The notes: a model not told the origin generated them from the sequence alone. Positions 1 through 9,295 are shown, numbered from the stretch's first letter. The stretch is DNA of 64,000 bases from Gordonia neofelifaecis NRRL B-59395 (GCF_000192435.1 NZ_AEUD01000012.1:88942-152941); one strand, 5' to 3'. Translations and numbers: made by a program.

Positions 1-584
1 TCCTCGGCATCTCGTTGAACACCACCAACAGCCTCGGCATCGCCGACGGCTCGATCAGCCAGAAGCAGTTGGACTGGATGAACCGCACCATCGCCGCCAA
101 TCGCGACAAGCTGGTGCTGGTCTTCAGCCATCACACGTCGAAGACGATGACCGCGAAGCTGCCCAACCCCGAGACGCCGGGCGAGCAGCAGTACGACGGC
201 GAGCACCTCGTCGCCCAGCTGCACAAGCATCCCAACGTGATCGCGTGGGTCAACGGCCACACCCACCGCAACGAGATGATCGCGCACCGCGGCGCCACGC
301 CGAAGCACAGCTTCTGGGAGATCAACACCGCCAGCCACATCGACTTCCCGCAGCTCGCGCGAATCATCGAGGTCTCCGACAACCGCGACGGAACGATCAG
401 CATCTTCACGCCTCTGATCGAGGCCGACAGCCGCTACACCGCGGACCCGTCGGACCTCTCGCAGGCCGGCCTCGCCAGCCTGTACCGCGAGCTGTCGTAC
501 AACGACATCCACCGCGACGACGACCTGCTCGGCTCCGCGGCCGACCGCAACTGCGAACTGCTGCTGACGAATCCGCTGGGGTGA
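1..584 (+). CDS. Metallophosphoesterase, C-terminal part (5' end outside window)
   Basis: The reading frame is open from the window edge, so about 194 C-terminal residues are visible. Two calcineurin-type metal-binding motifs are present: SHH in VFSHHTSK and GHTH in WVNGHTHRNE. These are the last metal-ligand blocks of the family, so the N-terminal ligands (DxH, GDxxD, GNHE) should lie upstream of the window. A conserved tail follows (FWEINTASHIDFPQ), which suggests a large secreted or membrane-associated phosphoesterase. The substrate cannot be told. The gene converges on the acyl-CoA dehydrogenase with an 18-base gap. Confidence 0.75.
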   Translation, partial: LGISLNTTNSLGIADGSISQKQLDWMNRTIAANRDKLVLVFSHHTSKTMTAKLPNPETPGEQQYDGEHLVAQLHKHPNVIAWVNGHTHRNEMIAHRGATPKHSFWEINTASHIDFPQLARIIEVSDNRDGTISIFTPLIEADSRYTADPSDLSQAGLASLYRELSYNDIHRDDDLLGSAADRNCELLLTNPLG

Positions 585-602
585 GGCCGGCCCGCCGAGC
601 GC

Positions 603-1763
603 CTACAACGACCGGCCGATCAACTCCTTCATGATCTCGCTGGTGCCGCCGTAGATGGTCTGCACCCGGGCGTCGGTGTACATGCGGGCGATCGGGTACT
701 CCATCATGTAGCCGTAGCCGCCGAAGAGCTGCAGACAGCGGTCGACGATCTTCTTCTGCTTCTCCGTACCCCACAGCTTGGCCATCGACGCCGTCGCCGG
801 GTCCAGGCGCCCGGCGATCTGCTCGCCGATGCAGTGATCGACGAGAGTCTTGCCCGCGAGCACGTCGGCCTTGCATTCGGCCAGAACGAACTTCGTGTTC
901 TGAAAGCTCAGGATCGGCTTGCCGAACGCCTCGCGCTGCTTGGCGTACGCAATGGTCTCGGAGACCGCCGCCTCGGCGGCCGCGACCGCACCGACACCGA
1001 TGATCAGCCGCTCCCGCTGCAGCTGACTCATCAGCTGATAGAAGCCCTGCCCCTCGACGCCGCCGAGCAGATTGTCCGCCGGGACCCGCATGTCCGTGAA
1101 CGACAACTCGCGGGTGTCCTGGCCGTGCTGACCGATCTTCTCCAGCACCCGGCCGCGCTCGAATCCGGGCAGATCGGCGGTCTCGGCGACGAACAGCGAG
1201 ATCCCCTTGGCGCCCTGTTTGGGATCGGTCTTGGCGACGATCACCAGCAGATCGCAGTGAGAGGCGTTGGAGATGAACGTCTTCGAGCCGTTGATGACGT
1301 AGTGGTCACCGTCGCGGACGGCGGTGGTGCGCACCGATTGGAGGTCGGAGCCGGTGCCCGGCTCGGTCATCGCGATGGCGAGGACCGACTCGCCGGTCGC
1401 ACAGCCGGGCAGCCAGCGTCGTTTCTGCTCGTCGGTCGCGTACGAGTTGAGGTAGTGCGCGACGATCGTCGAGTGCACCGCGAACGCGAGCGCGGAGTCG
1501 CCTGCGGCGCACAGCTCCTGCTGGACCACCGCCTCGTGGCCGAAGTCGCCGCCCGACCCGCCGAACTCCTCGGGGACGTCGAGGCAGAGCAGTCCGGCGG
1601 CGCCGGCCTTGGTCCAGAGGTCGCGGTCCACCTGATGCTGCGCGGCGAAGCGCTCCTCGTGCGGTGTCACCTCCTTCGCGATGAAGGATCGCGCGTGAGC
1701 GCGGAGCGCGGCCTGGTCGTCGCTCTCCCAGGGCGCCCGGTAGTCGGGGAACAGTGCGGTCAT
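603..1763 (-). CDS. Acyl-CoA dehydrogenase
   Basis: This 386-residue flavoprotein has the usual family length. It should oxidise an acyl-CoA thioester to the 2-enoyl-CoA using FAD. The signature TEPGTGSD is at residues 133-140, and the C-terminal block LFGGYGYMMEYPIAR is followed by IYGGTSEIMKE. The residue that is the catalytic Glu in short- and medium-chain enzymes (IYEGT) is Gly here. The base is therefore probably a helix-G Glu (in AAAEAAVSE), as in long-chain or isovaleryl types; this is inference. It is the last gene of the thiolase-ligase-dehydrogenase run, 58 bases after the ligase. Confidence 0.9.
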   Translation of the reverse strand: MTALFPDYRAPWESDDQAALRAHARSFIAKEVTPHEERFAAQHQVDRDLWTKAGAAGLLCLDVPEEFGGSGGDFGHEAVVQQELCAAGDSALAFAVHSTIVAHYLNSYATDEQKRRWLPGCATGESVLAIAMTEPGTGSDLQSVRTTAVRDGDHYVINGSKTFISNASHCDLLVIVAKTDPKQGAKGISLFVAETADLPGFERGRVLEKIGQHGQDTRELSFTDMRVPADNLLGGVEGQGFYQLMSQLQRERLIIGVGAVAAAEAAVSETIAYAKQREAFGKPILSFQNTKFVLAECKADVLAGKTLVDHCIGEQIAGRLDPATASMAKLWGTEKQKKIVDRCLQLFGGYGYMMEYPIARMYTDARVQTIYGGTSEIMKELIGRSL

Positions 1764-1821
1764 GGGTGTCGCCTTCCGTTGACGAGTGAAGTCGGGTTGT
1801 CGAGGAACGATCGCCGGCCGC

Positions 1822-3486
1822 TCACCGGACGACCTGGTAGAGGTCGGCGTACTCCACCCGCATCACCTTCTTGTCGAGCTTGCCGACGCTGGTGCGGGGC
1901 AGCGCGTCGACCCGGATCACCGTGTCGGGAAGCTGCCACTTGGCGAACCTCGTCGCGAGCAGGTCGTGGATCTCCGACAGCGGCACGTCGTCGCCGTCGA
2001 CCGTCGCCAGCAGCACCACCGGCCGCTCCTGCCATTTGGGATGCGCGACCCCGATGACGGCGGCCTCGGCCACCCGCGGATGTGCGACGACCGCGTTCTC
2101 CATGTCGATCGACGAGATCCACTCGCCGCCGCTCTTCACCACGTCCTTGAGGCGGTCGACCACCTTCAGGTACCCGTTCGGGTAAATGGTCGCGACGTCG
2201 CCGCTACGCCAGAAACCGTCGATGAAGCGCTCGCCCGGCGCGTCGTCGAGGTCGTGATACCGCTCGGTGATCCACGGACCGCGAATCAGCAGCTCGCCCT
2301 CCGCGACGCCGTCGTGCGGCAGGTCCGCACCGGCGGCGTCGACGATCCGCACCTCGATGCCGTTCACCGGAAGGCCCTGACACCTCTTCAGGTCCCACCG
2401 CTGGTCGTCGCTGAGCCCGGTCAGGGTCGGCTTGATCCCGGCGTTGACGGTCACGAACGGGGTCGTCTCCGTCGCACCGTAGGCGTGGATGACGTCGGCA
2501 CCGGTCAGCTCGAAGAAGCCGCGCATCATCGACAGCGGCGGCTCGGTGGCTCCGCACAGCAGACGCGCTCGGCTCAGGTCCGGGGCTTCGTCGAGCGTCT
2601 CGAGGTACGCGAGCATCGGGCCGAAGATGGCCGGGGCACCGTTCGCGACGGTCACCTGTTCGGCGATCATGGCGTCGACCAGCACAGAGGTGTCCTCGGC
2701 CGCATATCGGCCGGGCAGCACCACCTTGGCCTGCGAGTACACCGCCGATTGCGGGAGCCCCCAGCTCTGTCCGTGGAACATCGGCGTGATGAGCATGACG
2801 GTGTCGTCGCTGCCCATCTTGACCGCCGCGGCCTGCGCCATCGTGTGCAGGTAGATGCCGCGGTGCGAGTAGTAGACGCCCTTCGGGCGGCCGGTGGTCC
2901 CGGTGGTGTAGCAGGCGCTGTAGGCAGAGGTCTCGTCGATGACCGGCCAGTCGTACTCGGCCGAGGCCTCCGCCATCAGGTCCTCGAAGAACACCGCGTT
3001 CGGCAGGCCCGGATCGATCTCCGACGACGGCCTGTCGGACATGACGACCCACGTCCGCACTCCGGGAGCGTGCGGCGCCAACTCGCGCGCGGCGGGGAGC
3101 AGCGACTCGTCGACCAGCACCACGGACGCGCCGCTGTGCGTAGTCACGTAGCCCAGATCCTCCGGCGCGAGGCGGAGATTCATCTGCAGCATCACGGCGG
3201 CGGTGCCCGGGATGGCCCAGTACAGCTCGAAGTGCCGCTTGCTGTTCCAGTCGAGGATGCCGACGACGTCGGCCGGACCGACACCGAGGCCCGTCAGGAC
3301 GTTCGCCGCCTGCTGAATCCTCGCGTAGGCGTCGGCGTAGGTGTACCGGTCCCAGCCGCCGTCGGGCGTGCGGTAGACGATCTGCTGCTCCGGAAAGGTC
3401 CGCGCGGCATGGCGGATGAGCGTGGTGGTGTTGAGCTGAAAGCTGTCGCCGTGGGTGGACGGCAGTCCGCGGACGATGTCGGTCAT
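1822..3486 (-). CDS. Fatty-acyl-CoA ligase (FadD-type AMP-forming synthetase)
   Basis: This 554-residue ANL-superfamily enzyme activates a fatty acid to its acyl-AMP and then its acyl-CoA. The P-loop-like motif YTTGTTGRPKG is at residues 193-203. GATETTPF, the hinge region WRSGDVATIYPNGY and DRLKDVVKSGGEWIS follow, and the C-terminal catalytic lysine lies in GKLDKK. The length is typical for medium/long-chain FadD. The start codon is only 4 bases after the thiolase stop, so the two are probably co-translated. Chain length and true substrate are unknown. Confidence 0.92.
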   Translation of the reverse strand: MTDIVRGLPSTHGDSFQLNTTTLIRHAARTFPEQQIVYRTPDGGWDRYTYADAYARIQQAANVLTGLGVGPADVVGILDWNSKRHFELYWAIPGTAAVMLQMNLRLAPEDLGYVTTHSGASVVLVDESLLPAARELAPHAPGVRTWVVMSDRPSSEIDPGLPNAVFFEDLMAEASAEYDWPVIDETSAYSACYTTGTTGRPKGVYYSHRGIYLHTMAQAAAVKMGSDDTVMLITPMFHGQSWGLPQSAVYSQAKVVLPGRYAAEDTSVLVDAMIAEQVTVANGAPAIFGPMLAYLETLDEAPDLSRARLLCGATEPPLSMMRGFFELTGADVIHAYGATETTPFVTVNAGIKPTLTGLSDDQRWDLKRCQGLPVNGIEVRIVDAAGADLPHDGVAEGELLIRGPWITERYHDLDDAPGERFIDGFWRSGDVATIYPNGYLKVVDRLKDVVKSGGEWISSIDMENAVVAHPRVAEAAVIGVAHPKWQERPVVLLATVDGDDVPLSEIHDLLATRFAKWQLPDTVIRVDALPRTSVGKLDKKVMRVEYADLYQVVR

Positions 3487-3490
3487 GGAT

Positions 3491-4669
3491 TCAGATCCGT
3501 TCGATGATGGTCGTGTTGGCGGTGCCCGTCGCCTCGCAGATGGTCTGGAGTCCGAGGCGACTGCCGGAGCGCTCGAGCTCGCACAGCAGATCGGTCAGCA
3601 TCCGCGCCCCGGTGGAACCCAGCGGATGACCGAGGGCGACCGAACCGCCGTTCACGTTGAGCTTGTCGTCGGGGACCTGGAACTCTCGCTGGAACATCAG
3701 CGGGACGCCCGCGAAGGCCTCGTTGACCTCGAACCGATCGATGTCGTCGACCGACAGCCCCGACCGCTTCAGTGCCTTGCGCGACGACTCGAGGATCGCC
3801 GTGAACTGGATGACCGGATCGTCGGCGGCCACGCTGAGCGCGCGGAACCGCGCCCGCGGGGTGAGCCCGTGCCGCTCGGCGAACTCGCGCGATGCGATGA
3901 GCAGCGCGGCGGCGCCGTCGCTGATCTGCGACGAGTTCGCGGCCGTCGTCATCCCGTCGTCGGCGAACACCGTGCGCAGCGAGGCCATCTTCGCCGGGTC
4001 GAGCTGCTCGCGGATGCCCTCGTCGCGGTCGACGATCGGCGACGTCGGATCAGCGGGGTCGGTCCGCAGCGGAACCAACTGCTCGCGGAATCGGCCGTCG
4101 GCGGTCGCCGCGGCGGCCCGTCGGTGGCTGCGCATGCTGAACTCGTCGAGCTCGGCCCGCGTGAGCCCGAATCGAGTGTTCATCAGCTCCGACGACATTC
4201 CCTGGGCCATCAGCCCGCCGTCGTACCGCCCCAGTTCACGCGGGCTGTACTGCGGGCCGAGCGGCGCGCCCGGGACCATCGACGGCGGCAGCGGAACCTG
4301 AGACATCGACTCGACCCCGCATGCGATCACCAGGTCCTGGGAACCGGCCATCACCGCCTGCGCGGCGAAACTCACGGCCTGCTGCCCCGAACCGCACTGC
4401 CGGTCGATCGTGACGGCCGGAACCGACTCCGGCAGACCCGCCGCCAGCACGGCGTGCCTGCCGAGGTTGCCGGTCTGCTGCTCGAACTGCATCACGCAGC
4501 CGGCGATCACGTCGTCGATGAGCGAGGGGTCGACACCGCTGCGGTCCACGAGGTCGGCGATGGTCGCGCCGAGCAGGTCGACCGGATGCCACCCACTCAA
4601 CACCCCGCCGCGCCGGCCGACGGGCGTGCGCACCGCGCCGACGATGACCGCTTCGGAACTCTGACTCAT
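3491..4669 (-). CDS. Acetyl-CoA acetyltransferase / 3-ketoacyl-CoA thiolase
   Basis: This 392-residue thiolase cleaves 3-ketoacyl-CoA or condenses acyl-CoAs. The nucleophilic cysteine is C92 in DRQCGSGQQ, NEAFAG is present, and the histidine is in ALGHPLGSTG. The usual C-terminal CxGGG-like loop is degenerate here (CEATGTANTTIIER), though its Cys remains. The start at 4669 was chosen because an AGGAGTG ribosome site lies just upstream and MSQSSEAVIVGAVRTP is the family N-terminus; the frame is open for 45 codons further. It is the first gene of a beta-oxidation-type operon transcribed away from the TetR gene. Confidence 0.9.
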   Translation of the reverse strand: MSQSSEAVIVGAVRTPVGRRGGVLSGWHPVDLLGATIADLVDRSGVDPSLIDDVIAGCVMQFEQQTGNLGRHAVLAAGLPESVPAVTIDRQCGSGQQAVSFAAQAVMAGSQDLVIACGVESMSQVPLPPSMVPGAPLGPQYSPRELGRYDGGLMAQGMSSELMNTRFGLTRAELDEFSMRSHRRAAAATADGRFREQLVPLRTDPADPTSPIVDRDEGIREQLDPAKMASLRTVFADDGMTTAANSSQISDGAAALLIASREFAERHGLTPRARFRALSVAADDPVIQFTAILESSRKALKRSGLSVDDIDRFEVNEAFAGVPLMFQREFQVPDDKLNVNGGSVALGHPLGSTGARMLTDLLCELERSGSRLGLQTICEATGTANTTIIERI

Positions 4670-4745
4670 CTGCCCACTCCTGTCATTCCGGCCGACCCGG
4701 TCCCGGTTGCCACGGATTCCGGAACCGGCCCTGTGATGCCGTTCA

Positions 4746-4839
4746 CTCAACGTACTATACATACGTACCGTAAACATGACATGCGTAACGGTCAATGGGT
4801 GCACCGTAGAATTCGCCCCGAACCAAGGAGGACGAGACG
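4746..4839. promoter_or_regulatory. Divergent promoter region, thiolase operon / TetR
   Basis: This is the gap between the thiolase operon and the TetR gene. It is AT-richer than its surroundings and holds partly repeated elements: a TACGTA core near 4762 and two related blocks, ACGTACCGT and GCGTAACGGT. No perfect palindrome was found, so the operator for the adjacent TetR protein is only inferred to be here. Confidence 0.35.
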
Positions 4840-5427
4840 ATGAGCGATCCCCGCGCAGCCGACGGCGATCTCACTGCGAAGGCCAAGATCCGGAACGCCG
4901 CACTGGACCTGTACGCCGAGCACGGTGAGGAACGGGTCTCGATGCGTGCCGTCGCCGCCGAGGCCGGGGTCACGGTCGGCCTGGTCCAGCACCACTTCAA
5001 AACCAAGGACGGCCTGCGACGGGCCGTCGAAGAGCTGATCGTCGAATACCACCGGACGGCGATCGCGAGCGTGCCGAGCGACGGGACGCCTGCGGAGGTC
5101 GCGGCCGCACGCGACGACGCCGTGCGCGCGATGCTCAAGGACAACCCGGTGGTCGTCGGCTACATGCGTCGCGTGCTGCTCGACCCCAACGGCTCGACGT
5201 CGCTGCTCAGCCAGCTCACCGAGCTCGCGCGCGACGAGGTGAGCAAGATGCGCGACGCCGGGCTCGCCGGAACGCGGCGCAGTGTGGCCGAACAGACCGT
5301 CGCGATGATGGTCCGAAACGTCGGACAGCTGTTCCTGCAGCCGATGGTCGACGCCATGTGGGGCCAGCTCGCCGACGACCCGACCGACACCGCCAAGCCG
5401 GCGCTGACCGTCGACGCGCGGAACTGA
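4840..5427 (+). CDS. TetR/AcrR family transcriptional regulator
   Basis: This 195-residue regulator has an N-terminal helix-turn-helix at about residues 25-60 (RAVAAEAGVTVGLVQHHFKTK) and a variable C-terminal ligand-binding domain. The start ATG follows AAGGAGGACGAGACG, a strong ribosome site. It is divergent from the thiolase-ligase-dehydrogenase operon and is the obvious candidate to repress it, probably in response to an acyl-CoA or fatty acid. That role is inferred from position only. Confidence 0.88.
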   Translation: MSDPRAADGDLTAKAKIRNAALDLYAEHGEERVSMRAVAAEAGVTVGLVQHHFKTKDGLRRAVEELIVEYHRTAIASVPSDGTPAEVAAARDDAVRAMLKDNPVVVGYMRRVLLDPNGSTSLLSQLTELARDEVSKMRDAGLAGTRRSVAEQTVAMMVRNVGQLFLQPMVDAMWGQLADDPTDTAKPALTVDARN

Positions 5428-5453
5428 GGGTTTGCAGGACCCGGCCTGCGTGA

Positions 5454-5690
5454 CGAGGTTTCGACACCGGCTCCGCTGCGCTCCGCCGGGCTCAACCAGC
5501 GGCGGGGGGGTGAGGGGGTTTCGACACCGGCTCCGCTGCGCTCCGCCGGGCTCAACCAGCGGCGGGGGTGTGAGGGGGTTTCGACACCGGCTCCGCTGCG
5601 CTCCGCCGGGCTCAACCAGCGGCGGGGGGGTGAGGGGGTTTCGACACCGGCTCCGCTGCGCTCCGCCGGGCTCAACCAGCGGGGTGGGGC
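5454..5690. repeat. Tandem repeat, period 60 bp, about four copies
   Basis: Four near-identical copies begin at about 5461, 5521, 5581 and 5641, each opening with TTTCGACACCGGCTCC and carrying GGGCTCAACCAGCGG. They differ only in the length and content of the G tract. Each unit contains CCGGC and GCCGG arms that can pair. The ends (TTTCGAC and CTCAACCAGCG) match the palindromic repeat at 9.5 kb and 63.8 kb, so this looks like one family expanded in tandem. The rest of the gap from 5428 to 5700 holds no gene. Confidence 0.9.
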
Positions 5691-5700
5691 TCGGGAGGGT

Positions 5701-6165
5701 TCAGGCCGGCGGCGCGGCGTGCACGTACGAGGCCGTGTGCGTGCGCAGGACCGGCTTACCCGCGACGATCAGCTCGGTGTCGACTTCGACGAGGGCGCGG
5801 TTGCGGTCGTCGAAGGTGACGGCGGTGACGGTCAGCGAGCCGGTGAGCACGTCGCCCGCGCGAACCGGACGCAGGAAGGCGACATCGCTGATCTCCTTGC
5901 CCGCGATCACCGCCCAATGGTCGTAGACGTCGAGCACCGACAGTCGCTGCATGATCGCGAAGCTGTGCACGCCACTCGCGATCAGCCCGCCGTAGGGGCT
6001 CGTCGCGGCGACGTCCGGATCGATGTGGAATCCCTGCGGATCCCAACGCCGGGCGAACTCGACGAGATCGTCTTCCGTCAGCGCGTACTCGCCGAGGTGG
6101 TACACCTGACCCACTCGGATGTCGCGGCCGTAGACGACGGTCCGACCTTCCGCACTCGTGCTCAC
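5701..6165 (-). CDS. MaoC-like hot-dog dehydratase
   Basis: This 154-residue single hot-dog domain resembles enoyl-CoA hydratases/dehydratases of the MaoC family. The active-site pair is in WDPQGFHID (Asp and His, with Gln where hydratase-2 enzymes have Asn), followed by GLIASGVHSFAIMQRL. The GTG start at 6165 overlaps the coaX stop as GTGA, which fixes the start and implies translational coupling. Its place at the end of the pantothenate/CoA cluster may point to acyl-CoA metabolism. The substrate is unknown, and it could equally serve the nearby beta-oxidation operon. Confidence 0.85.
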   Translation of the reverse strand: MSTSAEGRTVVYGRDIRVGQVYHLGEYALTEDDLVEFARRWDPQGFHIDPDVAATSPYGGLIASGVHSFAIMQRLSVLDVYDHWAVIAGKEISDVAFLRPVRAGDVLTGSLTVTAVTFDDRNRALVEVDTELIVAGKPVLRTHTASYVHAAPPA

Positions 6166-6968
6166 ACTCGCCCCTTTCCGCTCCGACGACTCCGTTCGTG
6201 GACGCGACGCAGGCCGTCGAGCGCCAGATGCGGATGGTGGGCGGTGATGGTGCGGCATTCGCCGATCATCAGCGGCGCCATGAATCCGGTTCCGACCACG
6301 GTGACGTCGTCGCCGTCGAATCCCGGCACCTCGCGCCGGATCCGCTCGACCAGTCCGTCCACCTGTCCGGCGAAACCGTAGATGATTCCCGACTGCAATG
6401 CTTCGACGGTGTTCTTCCCGATCACGCTCCGCGGCGGCATCAGCTCCACCTTGCGCACGGTGACGGTGTGCTCGCTGAGCGCCTCGACCGCGAGGTTGAC
6501 TCCCGGCGCGATGACGCCGCCGAGGAACTCCCCCTTGGCGGACACCGCGTCGACCACGGTCGCCGTGCCGAAGGCTACGACGATGCACGGGCCGTCGGGG
6601 TAGTTCTCGTGCGCCGCCAGGCTATGGGCGACGCGGTCGGTGCCCACTTCCTTCGGGTTGTCGACGAGCAGCGGCACCCCCGTGCGCACACCGGGTTCCA
6701 GCAGCACGTGCGGTCCGCGGCCGAAGTAGCGCGGCAGCATCTCCCGCATCTCACGCAGCAGCGACGGCACCGTCGACAGGCCTGCGACCCCGGTCACCTG
6801 CTCGATGTCGGGTCCCAGGAGGCCCCGCAGCTGCAGCGCGAACTCGTCGGCGGTCAGGTGCGGCTGCGTGTGGATGCGCCAGTCGCGGACCAGTTCCGCA
6901 TGGTCGCCCGACCCCGCGAACACACCGAGATGAATGTTCGTGTTGCCGACGGTGACGGTGAGGAGCAC
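6162..6968 (-). CDS. coaX: Type III pantothenate kinase-like protein (CoaX), degenerate ATP-site motifs
   Basis: This 268-residue CoaX family member would catalyse the first step of CoA synthesis. GTG at 6968 matches the family N-terminus (VLLTVTVGNTNIHLG) and lies 13 bases after panD. The family motif DxGNT reads T6-VGNT here, and the second phosphate motif DFGT reads AFGT (A132). Both acidic ATP/metal ligands are thus lost. The candidate catalytic Asp in VGTDRV (D111) and the substrate block EPGVRTGVPLLVDNPKEVG are kept. The protein may be inactive or altered, with another pantothenate kinase elsewhere. Confidence 0.88.
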   Translation of the reverse strand: MLLTVTVGNTNIHLGVFAGSGDHAELVRDWRIHTQPHLTADEFALQLRGLLGPDIEQVTGVAGLSTVPSLLREMREMLPRYFGRGPHVLLEPGVRTGVPLLVDNPKEVGTDRVAHSLAAHENYPDGPCIVVAFGTATVVDAVSAKGEFLGGVIAPGVNLAVEALSEHTVTVRKVELMPPRSVIGKNTVEALQSGIIYGFAGQVDGLVERIRREVPGFDGDDVTVVGTGFMAPLMIGECRTITAHHPHLALDGLRRVHERSRRSGKGRV

Positions 6969-6981
6969 TGACTGACCGGCC

Positions 6982-7407
6982 TCAGACCGTGGCGGTCGCG
7001 AGCTGACGCGGATCCTTGAGCCCGGAGCCCTCCGGGACATCGGCCGGGTCGGCGCCCATGCTGACCGGCCGGTTGTCGGAGTCGACGAAGACCACGTGCG
7101 GCGCGTACTCGGCCAGCTCGGCCTCGTTCATGACGCCGTACGCGATGATGATCACCAGGTCGCCCGGGTGCACGAGGTGCGCCGCCGCACCGTTGATACC
7201 GATGACCCCGGTGCCGCGCTCGCCGGCGATCACGTAGGTCTCGAGGCGGTTGCCGTTGTCGATGTCGACGATGCAGACTTGCTCGCCCTCCATCAGATCG
7301 GCCGCGTCGAGCAGATCGGCGTCGATGGTCACCGAGCCGACGTAGTGCAGGTCGGCCTGCGTCACGGTGGCCCGGTGGATCTTGGACTTCATCATGGTGC
7401 GGAACAT
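6982..7407 (-). CDS. panD: Aspartate 1-decarboxylase precursor
   Basis: This 141-residue pyruvoyl enzyme makes beta-alanine for pantothenate. The proenzyme self-cleaves between G24 and S25 in LHYVGS. The ATG at 7407 puts this site at the canonical position and has GAGGAG about 7 bases upstream. A GTG three codons earlier overlaps the panC stop as GTGA but sits on that ribosome site, so ATG is preferred. The core [21 protein letters not shown] is strongly conserved. The gene lies between panC and coaX in one operon. Confidence 0.95.
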   Translation of the reverse strand: MFRTMMKSKIHRATVTQADLHYVGSVTIDADLLDAADLMEGEQVCIVDIDNGNRLETYVIAGERGTGVIGINGAAAHLVHPGDLVIIIAYGVMNEAELAEYAPHVVFVDSDNRPVSMGADPADVPEGSGLKDPRQLATATV

Positions 7408-7412
7408 GCGGA

Positions 7413-8381
7413 TCACTCCTCTTCCTGGGTGGCGAGGTCGCCTGGAGCTGTCGTGCCCTCGGAGTCGAAGGCGTTGTCGGTGAGGTCGGCGACCGCTTCC
7501 GGGTCGCGGAGGTCGACGCCGATGAGGACGCCGACGTTGTCGATGAGTCGGGCCGGCCCGACGCGCGCGGCCACCAGCAGTCGGCCGTCGCCCTCGGCTG
7601 GCGCCTCCTGCAGGCCGCGGCCCCGCACCTCGAGGTAGTCGACCTCGATCTCCGGCGCGGTGTCCAGGACGGCGCGGGCAGCGGCGACGATCGCCTCCGG
7701 CCCACCGGCGGCGGCATGGGTGCCCGCCAGCAGCGCCGCGGACAGGATGGTCGCCAGCTCGCGCTCGTCGGCCGACAGGTAGCGATTGCGCGACGACAGC
7801 GCCAGGCCGTCTGCCTCGCGGACCGTCGGCACGCCGATGATCTCCACATCCATGTTCAGGTCGTGAACCATCTGGTTGATCAGGACGAGCTGCTGGTAGT
7901 CCTTCTCACCGAAGTAGGCGGCGTGTGGTGCCGCGATGTTGAGCAGCTTGTTGACGACGGTCAGCATGCCGGCGAAGTGCGTGGGGCGCGACTGCCCTTC
8001 GAGGATCGCGCCGGCTTCGCCCGGCTGCACCGTGGTGCGCGGTCCGGACGGATACATGGCCGACGCGGTCGGCGCGAACACCAGCTCGACGCCGAGCGGC
8101 TCCAGCAGGGCGCAGTCGGCGTCGAACGTCCGCGGGTAGGCGTCGAGGTCCTCCCCCGCGCCGAACTGCAGCGGGTTGACGAAGATCGAGACGATGACGA
8201 CGTCGCACCGACGCTTGGCGGCCTTCACCAACTGCAGATGCCCCTGGTGCAGGGCGCCCATCGTCGGCACCAGCGCGACCCGCTTGCCCGCCGCGCGGAG
8301 CGCCTTCGTGACGCGGTGCAGCTGCGCCGGGTCGCGATGGACGGTCATCCGGCCGGGTGCGTAGAGGTCTGATCCGGTCAC
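7413..8381 (-). CDS. panC: Pantothenate synthetase (pantoate-beta-alanine ligase)
   Basis: This 322-residue cytosolic ligase joins pantoate and beta-alanine using ATP. The nucleotidyltransferase HIGH-like motif is in [10 protein letters not shown], with SIFVNPLQF following; FGEKDYQQL and the KMSKS-equivalent [10 protein letters not shown] are also visible. The GTG start at 8381 overlaps the upstream stop as GTGA. Its product joins those of panD and coaX in a single transcript. Confidence 0.95.
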   Translation of the reverse strand: MTGSDLYAPGRMTVHRDPAQLHRVTKALRAAGKRVALVPTMGALHQGHLQLVKAAKRRCDVVIVSIFVNPLQFGAGEDLDAYPRTFDADCALLEPLGVELVFAPTASAMYPSGPRTTVQPGEAGAILEGQSRPTHFAGMLTVVNKLLNIAAPHAAYFGEKDYQQLVLINQMVHDLNMDVEIIGVPTVREADGLALSSRNRYLSADERELATILSAALLAGTHAAAGGPEAIVAAARAVLDTAPEIEVDYLEVRGRGLQEAPAEGDGRLLVAARVGPARLIDNVGVLIGVDLRDPEAVADLTDNAFDSEGTTAPGDLATQEEE

Positions 8382-9295
8382 GCGTGTGCCTCCAGGAGGT
8401 CTCGGAGCTCGCGGCCGGCGCCGCTCTGGGAGGCGGCCCGGGCCGAGAGCGCCCGGTAGCCGTCGACGAGCTGATGGTCGGGCAGGGCCGCGAGGGCGGC
8501 GAGATGACGGCGGACGGTCGCGGCGTCGTCGCGGGCCACCGGCCCGGTGAGGGCCGCGCCGCCCATCTCGAGGACGTTGTCAAGGGACGCGCGGACCAGC
8601 GGCGCGAGCACGCGCCGCGCGATGCCGGGGTCGGGTCCGTCGACGGTCGCGGTCGCACTGTGTTCGCCGTGCGGACCGGCGATCGCCGCGTCGAGCGCCG
8701 TCACGGCATCGGTGATCAGGGCGATCAGATTGTTGGCGCCGTGCGCCAGGGCTGCGTGGTACAGCGTGCGGTCGGACTCGGCGATCCGCACCGGGGTGCC
8801 GCCCATCTCCAGCACCAATGCGGCGGCGATCGCATCGCCGATCTCGTCATCCGACGTGATGCCGAAGCACGACGAGGCGAGCCGCGCCGTGTCGTCCGAG
8901 CTGCCGACGAAGGTCATGGCGGGATGCACGGCGATGGTCACCGCACCGAGTCGTGCGAGCGGCTCCAGAACGGCGACGCCGAGCGCACCGGCAGTGTGAG
9001 CGACGATCGTGCCCGGTCGCGGCCCCGCTGCGGCGACGGCGTCCACGACGGTCGGCAGCGCGGTGTCCGGGACCGCGAGAATCAGGAGCTGAGAATCGGC
9101 GACGACGCCGGATGGATCAAGGATGCGGGCCTGTGGCAGGCGCAGAGCGGCGCGGCCGCGTGATTCCGGGGAACGCGCGGTCAGCGACGCGACGTCGTGC
9201 CCGACCGCGGCGAGCGCTTCGCCGAGCGCGGTGCCGACTCGACCGGCCGAGATGATGCCGACACGCATGCGTGCCGCGGCCATCGGTGAATTCAC
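8378..9295 (-). CDS. Rossmann-fold DUF2520-type oxidoreductase-like protein
   Basis: This 305-residue protein has an N-terminal NAD(P)-type Rossmann fold ([18 protein letters not shown]) and a C-terminal helical domain with HPAMTF and [13 protein letters not shown]. It corresponds to the protein upstream of panC in mycobacteria (Rv3603c-like). The GTG at 9295 was chosen because GGAGG lies 7 bases upstream; the nearby ATG at 9283 is too far from it. A ketopantoate-reductase-like role is tempting from context, but the family function is not established. Confidence 0.85.
   Translation of the reverse strand: MNSPMAAARMRVGIISAGRVGTALGEALAAVGHDVASLTARSPESRGRAALRLPQARILDPSGVVADSQLLILAVPDTALPTVVDAVAAAGPRPGTIVAHTAGALGVAVLEPLARLGAVTIAVHPAMTFVGSSDDTARLASSCFGITSDDEIGDAIAAALVLEMGGTPVRIAESDRTLYHAALAHGANNLIALITDAVTALDAAIAGPHGEHSATATVDGPDPGIARRVLAPLVRASLDNVLEMGGAALTGPVARDDAATVRRHLAALAALPDHQLVDGYRALSARAASQSGAGRELRDLLEAHA

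Noticed and set aside
5160-5675. A 171-codon minus-strand frame with repeated LSPAERSGAGVETP units
   Set aside because: It is the translation of the 60-bp tandem repeat, which happens to be a multiple of three; no start signal or family.
5454-5690. CRISPR array
   Set aside because: The repeats are contiguous with no variable spacers and no cas genes nearby.
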